This document shows, piece by piece, positions 51,801-64,000 of a stretch of 64,000 nt of DNA; position 1 is the stretch's first letter; each line of letters begins with the position of its first letter. Where the stretch lies: NCBI GenBank assembly GCA_026120035.1, contig JALRME010000011.1, positions 372,001-436,000 on the forward strand, given 5' to 3'. Origin of the DNA: Coleophoma eucalyptorum. Lineage: Eukaryota; Ascomycota; Leotiomycetes; Helotiales; Dermateaceae. The position numbers were made by a program, and so were the translations under genes. The notes beneath the pieces are model-generated. The model had not been told where the DNA came from and ran no database searches. It was given only the letters and a program-made list of their open reading frames with translations.

Positions 51801-52561
51801 CAAACCGAGTATGCTATGCCAATGCCATGCCATGCACCTATCCAGAATATATACAAGCAAAACAAAAAAAAGCAATCCAGTCAATAGATCAGAAAATGCC
51901 TGTTCGCTGAGCGGAACCAAGAAGTAAAAGTCAGAACGCCACTTGTGCTGGTGAAGGAACTGAACCAAAAGCAGTCCACTTCAAGATCCCAACTGGCCAT
52001 ATACAATGAGAAAGAATGTTATCAATCTCCGAAAAGCGAAGCCTGTAGCCTAGTCCATCCTTTCCATCTGGTTCCTATGATACAGAGGCCCCAGTCCGCC
52101 TCCCACGGAAAAAGAGTAAGTGACCAGCAGGAATAATATACAAAGAAATCCAAAACTTAAAGCCACAGCTACAAAGTTGTCAGGAATGGAAAGGAAAGAA
52201 AGTGGGGGAAAAAGCCCCCCGGCCATCGAAGGTAATAATCGAACGCGCAATAACAATTGCACCGATAAAATGGGTATCTCCAAAGGAAATGAAGTCGAAA
52301 AATAGAAGAGAATTTGGCAAGGGAGATAGTGTCGAAAATAATGGCCATGCTTCAACGCCAGACCATGGTGGCAACAAGGAGATCGGATCAATGCGCTCAG
52401 ATCAAGAGTTTCAATCCAGGTTCTCTCATTGCAGTTGTTTTCATGTCCTTGTCATTTGATCTCGGACAATAAAATCGTATGGAGATGATCCTCTCTTTCT
52501 GAAACCCCACAATCTCTTTCTCAATCTCGCTTGTGCACCAGATAACTTGGGTTTGATTGTT

Positions 52562-54108
52562 TTATCGTGAACCCTTTCTCTCAGGAGTCCTACGTGTCTC
52601 CTGACCCCTCATTTCCGAGCCTGCGGAGAATTGGTATTGTCCCTGTGGTGTTGGACGCGAGTCGCTGTGCTCCAGGATCGACGAAACGGGATTTGATGCC
52701 CCTGATCGCGGCTCCGCGGACGGTCCCTGCTCAACGCTAGTGCCATGTGGTGAACCTGCGCCTTGATGGCTGTAGCTGCTCTCTGTTTGACGATGTCGAC
52801 TGCTTGGCCGGTATTCCTGGCCCCCTCGGGTTGACATGTCACTACGTTGTCGCGAGTGACCTCTTTTCCGGCTCGAAGGGGTATTAGACACCGAAGATCC
52901 TGCTTGCGAGAATGGAGGCGATGTGTATTGTGGCTGCGTGCTGGGTGCTGGTGCTGCTTGCTGTGGACCAGTTGCTTTGCGCTTCTTCGGCGATGTAGTA
53001 TGGTCTAGTGAAACGTTAGTTCTAATACTCACCATTAATTTCACCAATACTACTTGCCGGAAGGTGTTGTGGGTTGATTGGTGTTGCTAGAGCCTGCCTG
53101 CGTAGTTGGTGGTTGCCAATGATGGAAATAGATAGACGGCGAAGATTGTGTCTCCGACTGGGCACTCTGTGTTTGCTGGAGCGGATGCTGCGGTTGCCCT
53201 GCAAGGATTTGCATACCAGGCCCTGGAGGAGGAGGCTGGATATGGATCTCTCCTGTATTCAGCCGTGGTAGGTGACCAGTCTGGTTTTGTCGACTGATCG
53301 AGCTTTGAGTATTGGATCGAGACCGTGGAGACATTTGATATGTAGGCACAAAACCAACACTTTGCTGGGGGCCCGCTGGTCCAACAGGTGTGGATGGTAC
53401 AGTCATTGGAACAGGATGTTGCTGAACAAAGGTCGAAGCACGAGAATCTCTTCGTTGGATCTGTTCTGGAGAAGTATGGGCTTGCGAAGGAAGCAATTGT
53501 TGCTGCTGAACCTGCTGTGATTGTAGGTGATGTGCTTGTGCCATATAATGCTGAGCCCACTCGAGACTCGCGTTGGGAAGATTTCCACCACCCATTCCAG
53601 CAAAGACCATCGGGATCATATATGGTGGGATTCCTCCCGTCAAGGAAGTCCTCAGCATGTCTTGCTCAATTTTCCGTTGCTCCAAACGGAGAGTTTCTTG
53701 TCGTGTTTTCTCTTCCTCTTGCTTCCTTTTGTCCTCCTCAGCTTTTGCTTGCAGCCAGTTCCGCATAGATTCTTCGGCGCCTTGCCATTGCTGTGGAGGA
53801 GCCGGTAACTGGCCCATGGGCTGACTTAGTGGTGGTTGGCTAAGCGGCGGTTGGGTCTGCGTTGGCTGCGGCAACGTCATGGCTGCCGGAGGAGGCAAGC
53901 CACGGTGAGGCGTCGACATAGATTGCTGTTTTGGTTTCGTAGTCGTCGTTAATGGTGGTAGTGATTTGTTGGTGATAGGTAAAGGAGGAAAGGAAGGAGC
54001 TGAAGTTACCGCCGGGGAATAACGAGAGGTAGTTGGTGGTGTTGGGGGAGTATAGTCATGAAAAGACTTAAAGCCCTGATGTGCTGGCTGTTTAATTGTG
54101 AGCAACAT
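52562..54108 (-). CDS. Pro/Gln-rich protein of unknown function with a nuclear-localisation-like motif
   Basis: Two exons, 54108-53058 and 53004-52562, give 497 residues. The start MLLTIKQPAHQGFKSFHDY is preferred; an in-frame ATG at 54186 would add 26 residues. The intron 53005-53057 appears to be GC-AG: donor CCG|GCAAGT, branch ACTAAC, acceptor CACTAG. It joins to DHTTSPKKRKATG, whose SPKKRK looks like a nuclear localisation signal; the GT alternative two bases on leads to a stop after some 35 codons. A charged helix with likely coiled coil sits at about 114-160 (ESMRNWLQAKAEEDKRKQEE), followed by a Gly/Pro-rich patch (GGIPPYMIPMVFAGMGGGN) and Gln-rich runs. The tail is Ser/Arg-rich. It could be a transcription co-regulator by composition only; I do not recognise the family. 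Confidence 0.7.
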
Positions 54109-55908
54109 CTTCGAAGGGAGTGAAGGTAAAGCAAAAGAAGAAGAAGGCGAAGAAGAATAACATAAAAAGGTGGAGTGCAGAAACAACCTTTGTCAAAAAG
54201 AAGATGGGTGACAGCAACAACGGAAATAGTTGCAAGCGAGCGAGCCCTCAGCACTTATATACGGAAACAAAAGAACCCCCACAACTGGTCACACTCATCT
54301 CATGTCCCAAGTACCGTGGCCAGTAAAGTGACGAGCAATTTGGTCAGTAAAGGTGTCGGTGCTAAAGCCTAGGGCGGAAGCACAACGCAGTGTTCGAGGA
54401 CCGTAGCCGGTAGGGAAGGGTAGGGTTGCTTATGTTGGTGCGGTACGGCAGAGTGCCCTCTACCGGTATATCAGATTCAGATTCTCCAAACAAGGACCGG
54501 GTTCCGTCGGCGAGAGGGGGCAATCTTTGGGTACAGCCTAGTCTTCCGCCGCCTGATTAGTCCTCGCGAATCATAAGGCTATGAAGTGACAGCTCTAGAT
54601 CTGGGTTGTGTATGGCACACTCGACTGCAGGGACGATCTTTGCTGCGATAAGTAGTAGTTGTAGTGGATGGGAGGCGCTGAGGTGGTGCTAGGCCTAACA
54701 CAATAATATCCGTCGCCAGCCAAGTAATCACGTCGCCAAATAGAAAGCCCAGGGTCCATAAAGGGTGATCTGGTGGAGGCGAGGTAGGCGAAGGGCAAGC
54801 AATATCCGTTTGGGGAGGCAACGAACCAGGAAATTTAGGGAAATGTTTGAAAGTGGAAACAAAATGTGTCCAGGAAGTTGCGCTTTTGGCCTGGGCGAGC
54901 GTGAAGCCGGCACTGGGAAGAAACAAAGCAGGGGAGGGAGAAGGAGGATGATTTCGAGGTCGGGGATCCTGAGATTGCAGCGAGCCAGCATGTATCCATA
55001 CAGTACAGTAGATGAGCACCGCGAGCGAAGGTCCTGGGTACGGTGGGCTTTTGAGCTGTTTCAATATCAGACAGTTTGGGCGATGGAACTTGGAAGGCAC
55101 CCTACCAGTACCTGTAGTGCCTATCCGCGTAATTAAGGTAGGGAATCAAGGGTAAGGTACAAGCGGTAGATTGCTCCAGAACCGGAAAACTCTCGTCTAC
55201 AGTGATTAAATGCGGGCCCTGTCCGAGATGGAAGTGGCAGAAGCAGAAGCAGAGGCAGAGGCACCAGGAAGGGTGTGATGATTGCGTGTAGGGGAGGCAA
55301 AGGGACAAGATGCTGCTCCTCTCGCCGTAATGGGCTGCGGAAGCGGGCAGGATAGCGTAATAATGAAAATGAAGCATGGTTTGGGGATGGCATACTGGGC
55401 TCTAGTGTTGTAGTGTGCGGCCCACCCAGGCTGGGGGCTGAACTTCTTCTTTAGTGGAGAGCCCGTAAGGCCGAGCGAGCTGTTGTGGCTGCTGGCTGGG
55501 CTGGCTGCTGCTGGGAGCCGTGGTCGCTGTGCGCGATGGTTGGCCTGATGCACTGGCAAGTACTCGTGCCTCGAGGACAAGTGACCGGTCGTTAGCTGTT
55601 GCACTGCACAGGTCGAGCTGTCAGATGGAGGGAAAAGGTGCGCGATGGCCTGCCCAAAGGTGGGAGGCTGGAAAAACGAACATGCTGTTGCAAAGTGTAA
55701 TGTTCATTCCTCGACTCTTCTTGGCTGCTCCGTCGAAGTACCTTCCTTGCATTACTGCTCGACTCGACAGGTGCTGTTCTAACTAATGCCGCCGCTGCTG
55801 ACGACCACCGCGCCTCCGCTGACAGATGTGACAGGCGAGCACTTGGAGTACTGTACCTTTGCAGCGACTACGCTAAGCTGCATCGATTGTGCGCGGTGAG
55901 TGAGGATT

Positions 55909-55957
55909 GAGAGAGAGAGAGAGAGAAAGCGCGCGCGCGCGCGTGAGAGAGAGAGAA
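55909..55957. repeat. GA repeat, (GC) repeat, GA repeat
   Basis: A GA run (55909-55926) is followed by about fifteen alternating G and C bases (55929-55943) and another GA run (55945-55956). Alternating GC is the classical Z-DNA-prone sequence; flanking purine tracts are symmetrical around it. It lies in non-coding DNA. Confidence 0.8.
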
Positions 55958-56075
55958 TGCAGATATCTGGTAAACTGTAGTCTGTACGGTGCTTGCCCTG
56001 CAGAGCTGTACTCTGCGGAATCAGTTGGTGAGCGAAATCGAGATTGACCAGGATAGTACTCTAGGGTTGTCGATG

Positions 56076-56138
56076 CTGACCCCTGACCCTGATCCTGATT
56101 CTGATCCTGACCCTGACCCTTGGCCCTGACCCTTGACC
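56076..56138. repeat. Imperfect CCCTGA/CCTGAT hexamer array
   Basis: About ten tandem hexamers of CCCTGA, CCTGAT and TTCTGA type. The unit differs by one base from the fungal telomere repeat CCCTAA, but no true CCCTAA copies occur beside it. Confidence 0.75.
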
Positions 56139-59100
56139 GTCTTTCTTTTCTTTCTCTCTTCCTTTCTTTCTCGCATGCAAGCAAGCCAGCACGCACGTCC
56201 GGCATGGTTTACCGACTGCAGTTTGTAGCCCGATTTGGCCCTAGATCTCATCGTTTTCCTCTGAAACACAAGCGATGGGAAACCCTGGGCCTATTCAGTC
56301 TGATCCAGTCTGATCCAGTCCCATCCAATCCGTCGCCTCGAGCACCTGTGGCAGAGCCGAGGAGAAATAATTACTTGAAGCCTACTTTAAATTGCAAGCC
56401 ACGCTCACAGCACTTCCTTGAGAGGACCCATCAATCTCCTCCCAAATCATCCCCAATCTCCCTTGATTAAACCTCATCATGGAGAAATACAATTCGGAGT
56501 CGATTGTGGGAATTAAACGCGTTCCGTCACATCCCACGGGCAAACGGGGGAGCTTTCGTTCGCAAGCCTTGCGAAGCTGCAAAATTGGGCGATCACATCA
56601 CTGTATTTTACCGGGAAAATGATGTGCCCAAGCTCGCTCGCACGTTAATTTAGCGGACATACTCCGTAGCAAGCCAGTCATCAAGTGAGTTGCGGCTGCC
56701 TCTAGCATATTCCACCGCCAAAGCCCATGCTTTAATAAAGCCTTTGTTGCCAATTACGACAAGTGTCTGTACCATCACATCATATAGCGCATGCAACATC
56801 ATCACAATTACTTGAGCTATCTCTAGAGCTTATCGTGTTTTGATGAACCGGGAATTTGCGGTGTCTAAAGAGCATTGGCATGGCCTGATGTCATTCACAG
56901 CACCGCAAGGAAGGCTTGAAAGTGTGGCTTGCGGTTGACACGACGCTTTCTTGGAAATTCGAAATGGCAGACATTTCTGTAAGATGAAGCAGAGAAATAG
57001 GGAAAGTTGTTTCCAGGTTGTTTTTTTCCGCAATGCTTCTGATTTGCTGCCTGTGCCGTCTCTCCTTATATGCCTGCAACCACTAAGATTTCTGACGGCT
57101 TAAAGAAACTGCCTCATGTGAATGGATTGAAGCCGCAGCCCGCCCACCCTTGGATGACACAGGATTTCGGACATGACGACGACGTGGGTGCTCGGACTAA
57201 GCGAAGCTTTTGGTGAAGGTGCTGCATCGTAATCAGATTAGCACTCTCTTCGATTGACAGCACTTCGCACTGCTACAAGCCACGGCCGGCGTGGAGCTCT
57301 CACCACGCTTCTATGTATAAGAAAACAACGCTGTCCATAGTGCATAAGCCATCCAGTCAAATTCCGCAAAACGAAAATGCTTTGGTAGAAAGTCAAATCA
57401 TGGCTTCCTTCGCCATGATTAGTATGATCTTGGATTTTGGGCGCAGTGCTGGAGGTGTGTTGAAGATAGCATTAGCCAATAGAGGTGAAGCCAGCAGCTT
57501 GCAGAAATACCCGTAACAAGCAAGCACAACTTCCTCATTTGGTCGTGTTCAAAAAGCCTTTTGTGCGCTGCTAGGGACAAGCCTGCGTCCAACTCATGGG
57601 TAGTCTTCTGACAGTGTATCGGATTCCTCTAAAAGGTCGTCAGGCTCACGGCTCTTTCCTTCCTGATCAATCTGATCATACTCGACTCCAAGTAAATCCT
57701 CATTCGGAACAGAAGTAAGCATGATATCTGCCTCGTCAGCTGCTTAACCACAAATAGAGGGGGCAGCACTCAAGCATCCGACCGCGTTCGCATAGCGGGA
57801 TGGTGCTCTTGAGTGACTGCGGTGTCTCATTACGTTCAACCACTGTGCCCTATTCACGCAGTACCCATTTCATCTCCGCTGACGTGAAGCCGCAGAAATT
57901 GAGCAATCCTGACAGGCAAGGGTTACGAGCGCTTAGCAGAAACCTCGCGGAGGTTGCCAGAAGCCCTGTGTTTAGCCATTGAAGGTGGCAATAGCATCAG
58001 AGTTGTTCCTTCGTTTGATCAGACAGACATCTTTTAGGTAACGTAGCATAACACGGATGATGCCTGCAATTCCGTTGGCTTTGCAGAGGCAAAAGAAAGA
58101 AGGCGCCTGGAGGCGTAAAATGAGTACGCATCCGGAGATACCCTTGACTTGCTTAGATGTGAAGTGGCTGTTGAATTGTGCTCAAAGCTGTGGAACCAGG
58201 TGTTGGTCAGTCAGGCATTTTACTAATATGACACCTCAAGTGGATAAAAGCCGCCTCGCTTCTTCTGGGCATAGCCCGACGTCAGAATAAAGCTTCGCGC
58301 CAAGACACTTCTAGACTAGCAAAGCCTTCATATTTCAGCTCTATCACATTTCGCGTGTCTTTAGCCTGAAGTTGCCTCTCTCTCCTCAACGTTCGCATGC
58401 GATGATTGTAGAAGTCCTTCTTGCGGTTAACAATTGCCATTATACTTCATGCACGAGCAGTTCGTTCCCTTCACTCGTTATCATTCTGGAATTGTAAGCA
58501 ATATAATCCGCTAGCACATACCTACCCTGATCTGCGAGAACTCGGAAAAGCAATGGAAAGTGTTGACGTCAGAAACCATCTTGGACCGCAAGGGCTTTAC
58601 CTCGCGACTCTCCTCGGCGGATTGCAAGCTGGTGTCTTCTTGTTATCGTTCCTATGATCACTTCCAATCCCTTGAGTCTCTCTCTCACTATCCCTAGCCC
58701 TCAACTTCTGGCCCCAGGGGCAGTATAATACTGTGTGCAGCTGGTAGCTTTCGGCCACGGCTGGATCTAGTATCTCAATGACGATCGCCTTACAGGAAGT
58801 CGGGACGACTTACCTTAGATAAAGCTCCCCAGGTCAATCGAAGCCCATTCCTATCTGCCTTCAAGTCAGTCCCGATGAGCCCTACTGCTGAGCGGCGGGC
58901 TAGCAGCCTTGCCGGACCCGACCGTTGTCGATCACTTCGCCTTGAACCGTCGCTGATTCGATGGCAGGCATTTCACAGCCATCTTCGCGCGACTCTTCTC
59001 ATCTTGAAGACCAACCGCAGGTTTGAAAATGCGTGTCGGCCTGGTTAGCAATGTACACTAGTGCTCAAAAAAGGTGTTGATGGACAGAAAAGCCATGTTC

Positions 59101-62100
59101 TCCCGTGCCTGAACTCTTGATCGATTGATTCAAGCGAGTGCACGCCATGTGCTGCCATCCATGTCCGCCACGCCACATCTTCCCCACAAGCCGATCAATC
59201 GATTGCCGATCTTCTCATTGGGGAAGCTACTTTACGCGACCTTCCGACCTTCCAAAACACGATTCTGAGTTTTCTGTTGTATGGTGATGACTGGCCAGCA
59301 CGGCTCCATAGAATTCTCGTGGTAAACCCGGGATTCCCTCCGAGCTGCCTCTTCTGGAACAAGAAGCCTAGTAGCCAATCGAAAGGGATTGCCCTACATC
59401 TCCCCGAAGTTTGTTTCCTTGCTCATCCGGAAAAGGATATGATGCACGGCAATGCCATCCAATGCCTTGATGCAAAGCTACGGGTCGTCCTTAATTTTCC
59501 TTTCATTGGTATGAGATCCCTTAGCCACGATCCCGGGACCAAAGCCAGACGCTTCTTCTCCCTTGGGAGTAGAAAGCCTAGACATTGTCCCCTCGATTCC
59601 CATAGCCATCCTTGAAAGCTCCGCAGCCACCACCTACAGTCAATCTAGACTCCAGTGGCTAGATATAGTAAGAGATCTGCATGGTTGCTAAGCCGAGTTG
59701 CGCCCTCCAAGGGCCAGAGGGCCAGAGAGCCATATTCGGTGACACCTCACAGCAACTCGCTGCAACCCAAACTCTGTCCAAGCCACAGACGCCGATTGGC
59801 GAAGCGAACACATAACCACCACCCGGAAGATCTTGTACAGCAGGAGACTGCTATCCAAGCTCCAATTGCCTAGATACCCTTTACACAAGCACTGGTTGTG
59901 GTCTCGACTTCGCGATCTTCAGAGGACTTCCCTATAGTTGAAGAGCTCAGGAACTCCTCGCTTGCTCTTGCTTTGGGGAGGCTCGCTGCCTCCGAGACAT
60001 TAGGCGAGCATTGGCTACCGAATTCCGCGTTCTCGACTTCTTCGATAAAGCACAAATCCCCACGGGAAACCAAAAGGTACGGCCGGGTTGACATACAATG
60101 AACCCCTTGAGGCTCAAGTAAAAGGTTCTGTTCCTGATACCCTTGGCAACCTGTTCGGGGTGGTTGCCGCCAAGTCCCGAGCACAGCCAAGTGTAGCCTC
60201 TCATGACTTAGGCTCTTCTGATCAAGCATCACTAAGCCACTTCAAATTCGCGGCCGTTTCACACACTTTCTTCGTGCGATTCCGAAGGTTTGCAAGAGGA
60301 TAATTGATGGCATTCTGCAAATCCCATCGTATCCGGTTCCGCCGTCCATTGTGAATTAGGAAATAAGTCCTCTTTGTCGCAAATACTAAGTTGTATTTGG
60401 CGGTCGAAGCGATGCGAGCCAGAGGGCCGAGGTAGTACAGTGAAGAACAACACCGCACCATACAAGCAAATGCACAAGCACAGTCGATCAACATGCAAGT
60501 AGGTGAGCAAGCAGTCATTGTTACTGGCAGATGACGCGTCACCGACTCGGTGGTGCTCTATTCTCGTTACTGAGGAGGCTTCTGTGGACGGAGACGTGCA
60601 TCTCCAACTTTTCTGTAGGCATTGTTAGTGAACACCACGCGCTACTACTTTCCGTTACCCTTTTCAAGTGGACGGGAGTCTACAGCGGCTCCACGTCTCT
60701 CTGGCCTGTCTTCATCATCATCATCTAAGCCACATGTGAAGAGTGGATTCATGAGCATCTATATCATGCCTTTGTGAAACCGCCACAACCACACTTCGGC
60801 ATATTTTCCCTAAACCTTGTTGACTAAGGCCTATAGTATGGGCTCCATATGCGTGTGTGGTCCTGGGTGCATTGTCAATGAAGCACAAGTCAGATAAAGT
60901 TTGTGGAGTAAGAGAATATGACTTTCACTACAACTTTCATCGGATCCGGCTCGGAGCCAAGTCTTGATCTGCAGGTTGACTTACTGTGCATGCTCTAAGT
61001 ATCTGATTGTCATCGCCCAAATAGCCAGGCAGTGAGGCGTCTGCAGCTTAGAGTTAAGCTGCAGCACTCAAGTGCTGAAGTATCTACATTTCGTGCAAAG
61101 ACCTGAGTGAGGTCTGTGATCTGAGATGCTGTGAAGCCACTTGACAGAGTGGGCATAGCTGTTATGCACCGATCGGCGAGTGCCGTACATCTGCAATGCA
61201 CTCAAACCCGGTTGGCGCGCATCATATACTTTCTCTTCGCATCGTCCATTGTCTAAGCCATCGTAGGTTATGGCACAACTCATTCCGTAGATCTCTTCGG
61301 CAGTACTGGCGTTTCTGACTATTCTGAGGCATTTCCATGCATGTGCATAGGAGACGTTGAGCTAGGCGCCAATTATCACGCACATGCCTGCTTGAGAGAT
61401 ACGAAAGCTGCCATCCCATGGCCTCATCGGATTGCGAAAATTACGATGACTGCGGAATAACCGTTGAGAATGCCCATAAGTGCCAACAGACTATTTCTCC
61501 GCAGTTAATACTTATCCTTACCGCCGTTACATCGCAAGACTCGCATCAATGCACCGAGTCTAATAAGTGGAGTTACTCCTTTAATCTTGCAGATGTCACT
61601 TCGCATCGGTGTGGTAAGCATTTGGGGAACAGACGGATTATATCTCTCCTCCCCGAACTGCTATCCATTATGTTGCTCTGCTACAACGCCCTTGCTGCTT
61701 CCTTCGTGATTGATCAATCAAACAGTGCTTATGTCCTCTTTCCCAGACGAACTTTCTCCCAGTATTGCCTGAACAAATCCTCCGGCTGTAAGTACGCGCT
61801 ATCGGCATAAGCAACGCAGGATCACTTCATGCTTATCTGACCTGTACTGAGAAGCTTTTTGTGCTTGAATTTGTTCTTGGCATGCTTGATGAGAGCGGAT
61901 TGGTATCTTCTTTGTTACGAACTGCTCGCATCAGCGCCGCAGGAAGGCGTATTCTCTGCAAGATGACTCTGCAAACTGCAAGGTGCAACTACGTTGAGTA
62001 CTACGAGTTCTTTATTTACTTTTCCAACGTCTGGTCTCCCAACCAAAGAGGTATACCGATATTGGGTCGGAAGTAAACCTGCTACGATCTCATCCACACA

Positions 62101-62218
62101 ATTTAGCCTTTTTACGTTGCAGTTATATTCTTAGCAGAGCTGACAAAGAGCGCACTTCGAGGTACCTTTACTCTTCTCTTGTGAACTTGTCGCAACTTCC
62201 TCGTTCGCAGGCAAGTTT

Positions 62219-62253
62219 GCCTGTTCAAGTTTTTTTTTCCAAAAAAAACAGGC
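62219..62253. repeat. T9/A8 inverted repeat with GCCTGT/ACAGGC ends
   Basis: GCCTGT at 62219-62224, a run of nine T, CC, a run of eight A and CAGGC at 62249-62253 can fold into a hairpin with a small bulge. It lies in gene-empty DNA with no flanking coding region. Confidence 0.5.
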
Positions 62254-64000
62254 TATACCTTCTATATTCATGCTATTTTTTGCTTTTCATAAGGTTCTTT
62301 GCCAATCTATCAAGGTCTCTTCCATAGGAACTCTGCATCTAGAGACCAGAGACTCAACCGCGTCACTCCTTCCAAGCAAGGTCTCCATACTTCTCTGACG
62401 ATTCCCGATCGCATATCACAGTTGATCCTCCTATCTTACAAGAAGATGATTGCACAGGAACTTGCCGAAATTCTGACTCCTCTCTTGCTTTAGGCTGCGT
62501 TCGTTGCTTTGCATCCTATCGTACCCTTTGCCCCCTCCCTCCGCTTTTTCGTGATATGACATGCAAGTCCCGCTTCTTTCCCCCAACATCTCCATAGACG
62601 TTGTGCCACGGTTGGTTTATTTTGATAGCATGAGATATCCCCAACCAGAGTTATAGAGATTCGGTCTTGCATTGCTACAGGGAGGCGGGGAGGAGGCTTG
62701 CGTAAGCCACTGCATGAGTCTATCTTCCTAAGGATTACTTGCTTACTGTCGTCAGCCCTAGACAGTGTTAAAAATCTGTGTGTGCACAAGGCCCGAGTAG
62801 TACAGTACAAACGCAAGGGAGAAGACATCGAAAATCCTGCGCCAGCTGCGACGATGAGGAGGCTCTTGCTGCAAAGCAGCGCAGTAGCAGGTAAGCGAGG
62901 GTCAAAAGCGATCGCGAAGAGTTGCTAAGTAGGTAGGTAGGTATGTGGTTTAAGTCGTGCCGGAGTGGGAAATACTCGGCCCCAAGAGCTTGAGGATTGG
63001 GGAATGATCCCCCATCTCTCTCACATGTGAAGAAGCTCTTGTGTTTCTGTTACCTTCGAGACTTGAGTGAAAGTCCCAACTAGCAACTGCTCTTCCTTCC
63101 TCTCTATCTCCTATTCTATTGTCTTTTCCTTGGGATTTCTACGAAGAACATAGCTCTTCTCAATTCAGTTCCTAAGCATGAAATCGAATCCTCACTCTTC
63201 ATTATCTAGAAAACTCCAATCTGTCACTCTCTTCTTCTCTAGGCTTATACTCTCCCTCTCAGTTATCTCCTAGGGAACCCTTCCTACGACTTCCTCTCCT
63301 GCCTTATCCCAAGTTTGTCTGTTGGCATTGTCCAGATTTCTATAGTTCTTGAATCCGATGACGCCAGACACCGGAATCCCAGAACCTAAGCCCAGAAGAA
63401 GACGCGAGCTTTTCGTCCTCGTAGGAAAGTTCCTTGTCGGGTTGGAATCTACTCATGTAGGTGATGTCTTCCAAAGATGACTTTTTTTTAATATCACTTT
63501 TTCGGGATGGCAGACTTCATATTTCACATTTTTATACATCTACTTCTGCTCACGCTCACGACTTTGCCCTCGTCTGTCCCATCCTAGCTCCGAAATATCG
63601 AGATATGCGCCTCTCCCTCTCTCCCTCCTTGCTCGCCGTGATAATAAAACAATGCGAGAAAAAGGAAAGAAATATCGAGAGAGAAGTGGGGAAAAGGGAA
63701 AGGGAAAAAGCAAAATATGAGGCATCATCTCACTCCCCATGAATCATGCAAGCTAGCCAGCCGTTCAGCTTTGTTCAAAAGGATTAATTATTACTTTATA
63801 TATTATTGGGACCGCACAATAACACGGTATAGCATGCTTGCTCATGCTTCCCCCTCTTTCTTTCCACTCTGCCTCCTATCCTTTCTTCTGTCCTTCATTT
63901 CTGGAAGGAGTGACGGAGCAGTTACAAAATCTTGTGGAGGTCTCGCTTGCGCAAGCAGGAGTTTGAATATCATTTCTCCTTGCAATCTTCCTCGCCGTTT

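Larger units (their letters stand above)
45996..52561. other. 6.6 kb gene-poor region
   Basis: Between the stop of the group X kinase and the stop of the 52562-54108 gene I find no supported gene. Open frames such as 47094-47591 plus, 49056-49619 plus and 50280-50759 plus show no recognisable domain and no splice-joined extension, and their composition is biased. The region carries two adjacent small hairpins (46756-46805) and a T/C tract (48805-48859). No transposon coding remnant was recognised. Confidence 0.55.
54109..64000. other. About 9.9 kb without a supported gene
   Basis: The first part is the upstream region of the 52562-54108 gene. The rest has only short, overlapping open frames on both strands. 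The longest, 54579-55100 minus (173 codons), is Pro/Thr/Ser-rich without a domain. Simple-sequence tracts lie at 55909-55957 and 56076-56138, and a T/A hairpin at 62219-62253. I did not recognise transposon protein remnants, tRNA genes or telomere repeats. Genes made of very short exons could be missed by eye. Confidence 0.5.

Noticed and set aside
54579..55100. 173-codon minus-strand frame with hydrophobic patches
   Set aside because: Pro/Ser/Thr-rich throughout, overlapped by several other open frames, and no consistent membrane topology.

Overview
The window reads as nuclear DNA of a filamentous ascomycete (Pezizomycotina; a leotiomycete-like genome is my inference, not shown by the sequence). 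The evidence is introns of 45-120 bases with GTAAGT/GTATGT donors, CTAAC/CTGAC branch points and CAG/TAG acceptors; proteins with long Ser/Pro/Thr-rich tails; two very large fungal-type hybrid histidine kinases; and a eukaryotic UDP-galactopyranose mutase. I see no operons, tRNA or rRNA genes, CRISPR arrays or recognisable intact transposons.

Layout. 1-3750 (-): the N-terminal part of an LTE1-type Ras guanine exchange factor, cut by the window edge. 3751-8954: 5.2 kb of sparse DNA with low-complexity tracts and one weak candidate gene at 6065-6764. 8955-12274 (-): a 1,088-residue charged, disordered protein I do not recognise. 13442-19901 (-): a PAS-type hybrid histidine kinase (Mak1-like, fungal group XI). 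23102-25751 (+): a membrane-anchored M13 (neprilysin-like) metallopeptidase. 28196-29255 (+): a GPR1/FUN34/YaaH acetate transporter. 30192-31600 (-): a triose-phosphate-translocator family membrane protein. 34508-36404 (+): UDP-galactopyranose mutase. 37793-45995 (+): a second hybrid histidine kinase with pseudokinase, ATPase and GAF domains (Mak2/Mak3/Chk1-like, fungal group X). 45996-52561: gene-poor. 52562-54108 (-): a Pro/Gln-rich protein with a nuclear-localisation-like motif. 54109-64000: about 10 kb with no gene I can support.

Functional picture. The two histidine kinases resemble the two classes that in fission yeast act together in peroxide signalling through a phosphotransfer protein to the stress MAP kinase pathway. 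Here they lie only about 18 kb apart, and in both the receiver domain is split by an intron within three codons of its phospho-accepting aspartate. The other genes (cell-wall galactofuranose synthesis, acetate uptake, sugar-phosphate transport, cell-surface peptidase, mitotic-exit GEF) look like ordinary housekeeping or physiology genes with no evident cluster logic. I resolved exon boundaries by hand from reading frame, splice consensus and family conservation. Two introns appear to be GC-AG, and a few boundaries stay ambiguous and are marked as such.
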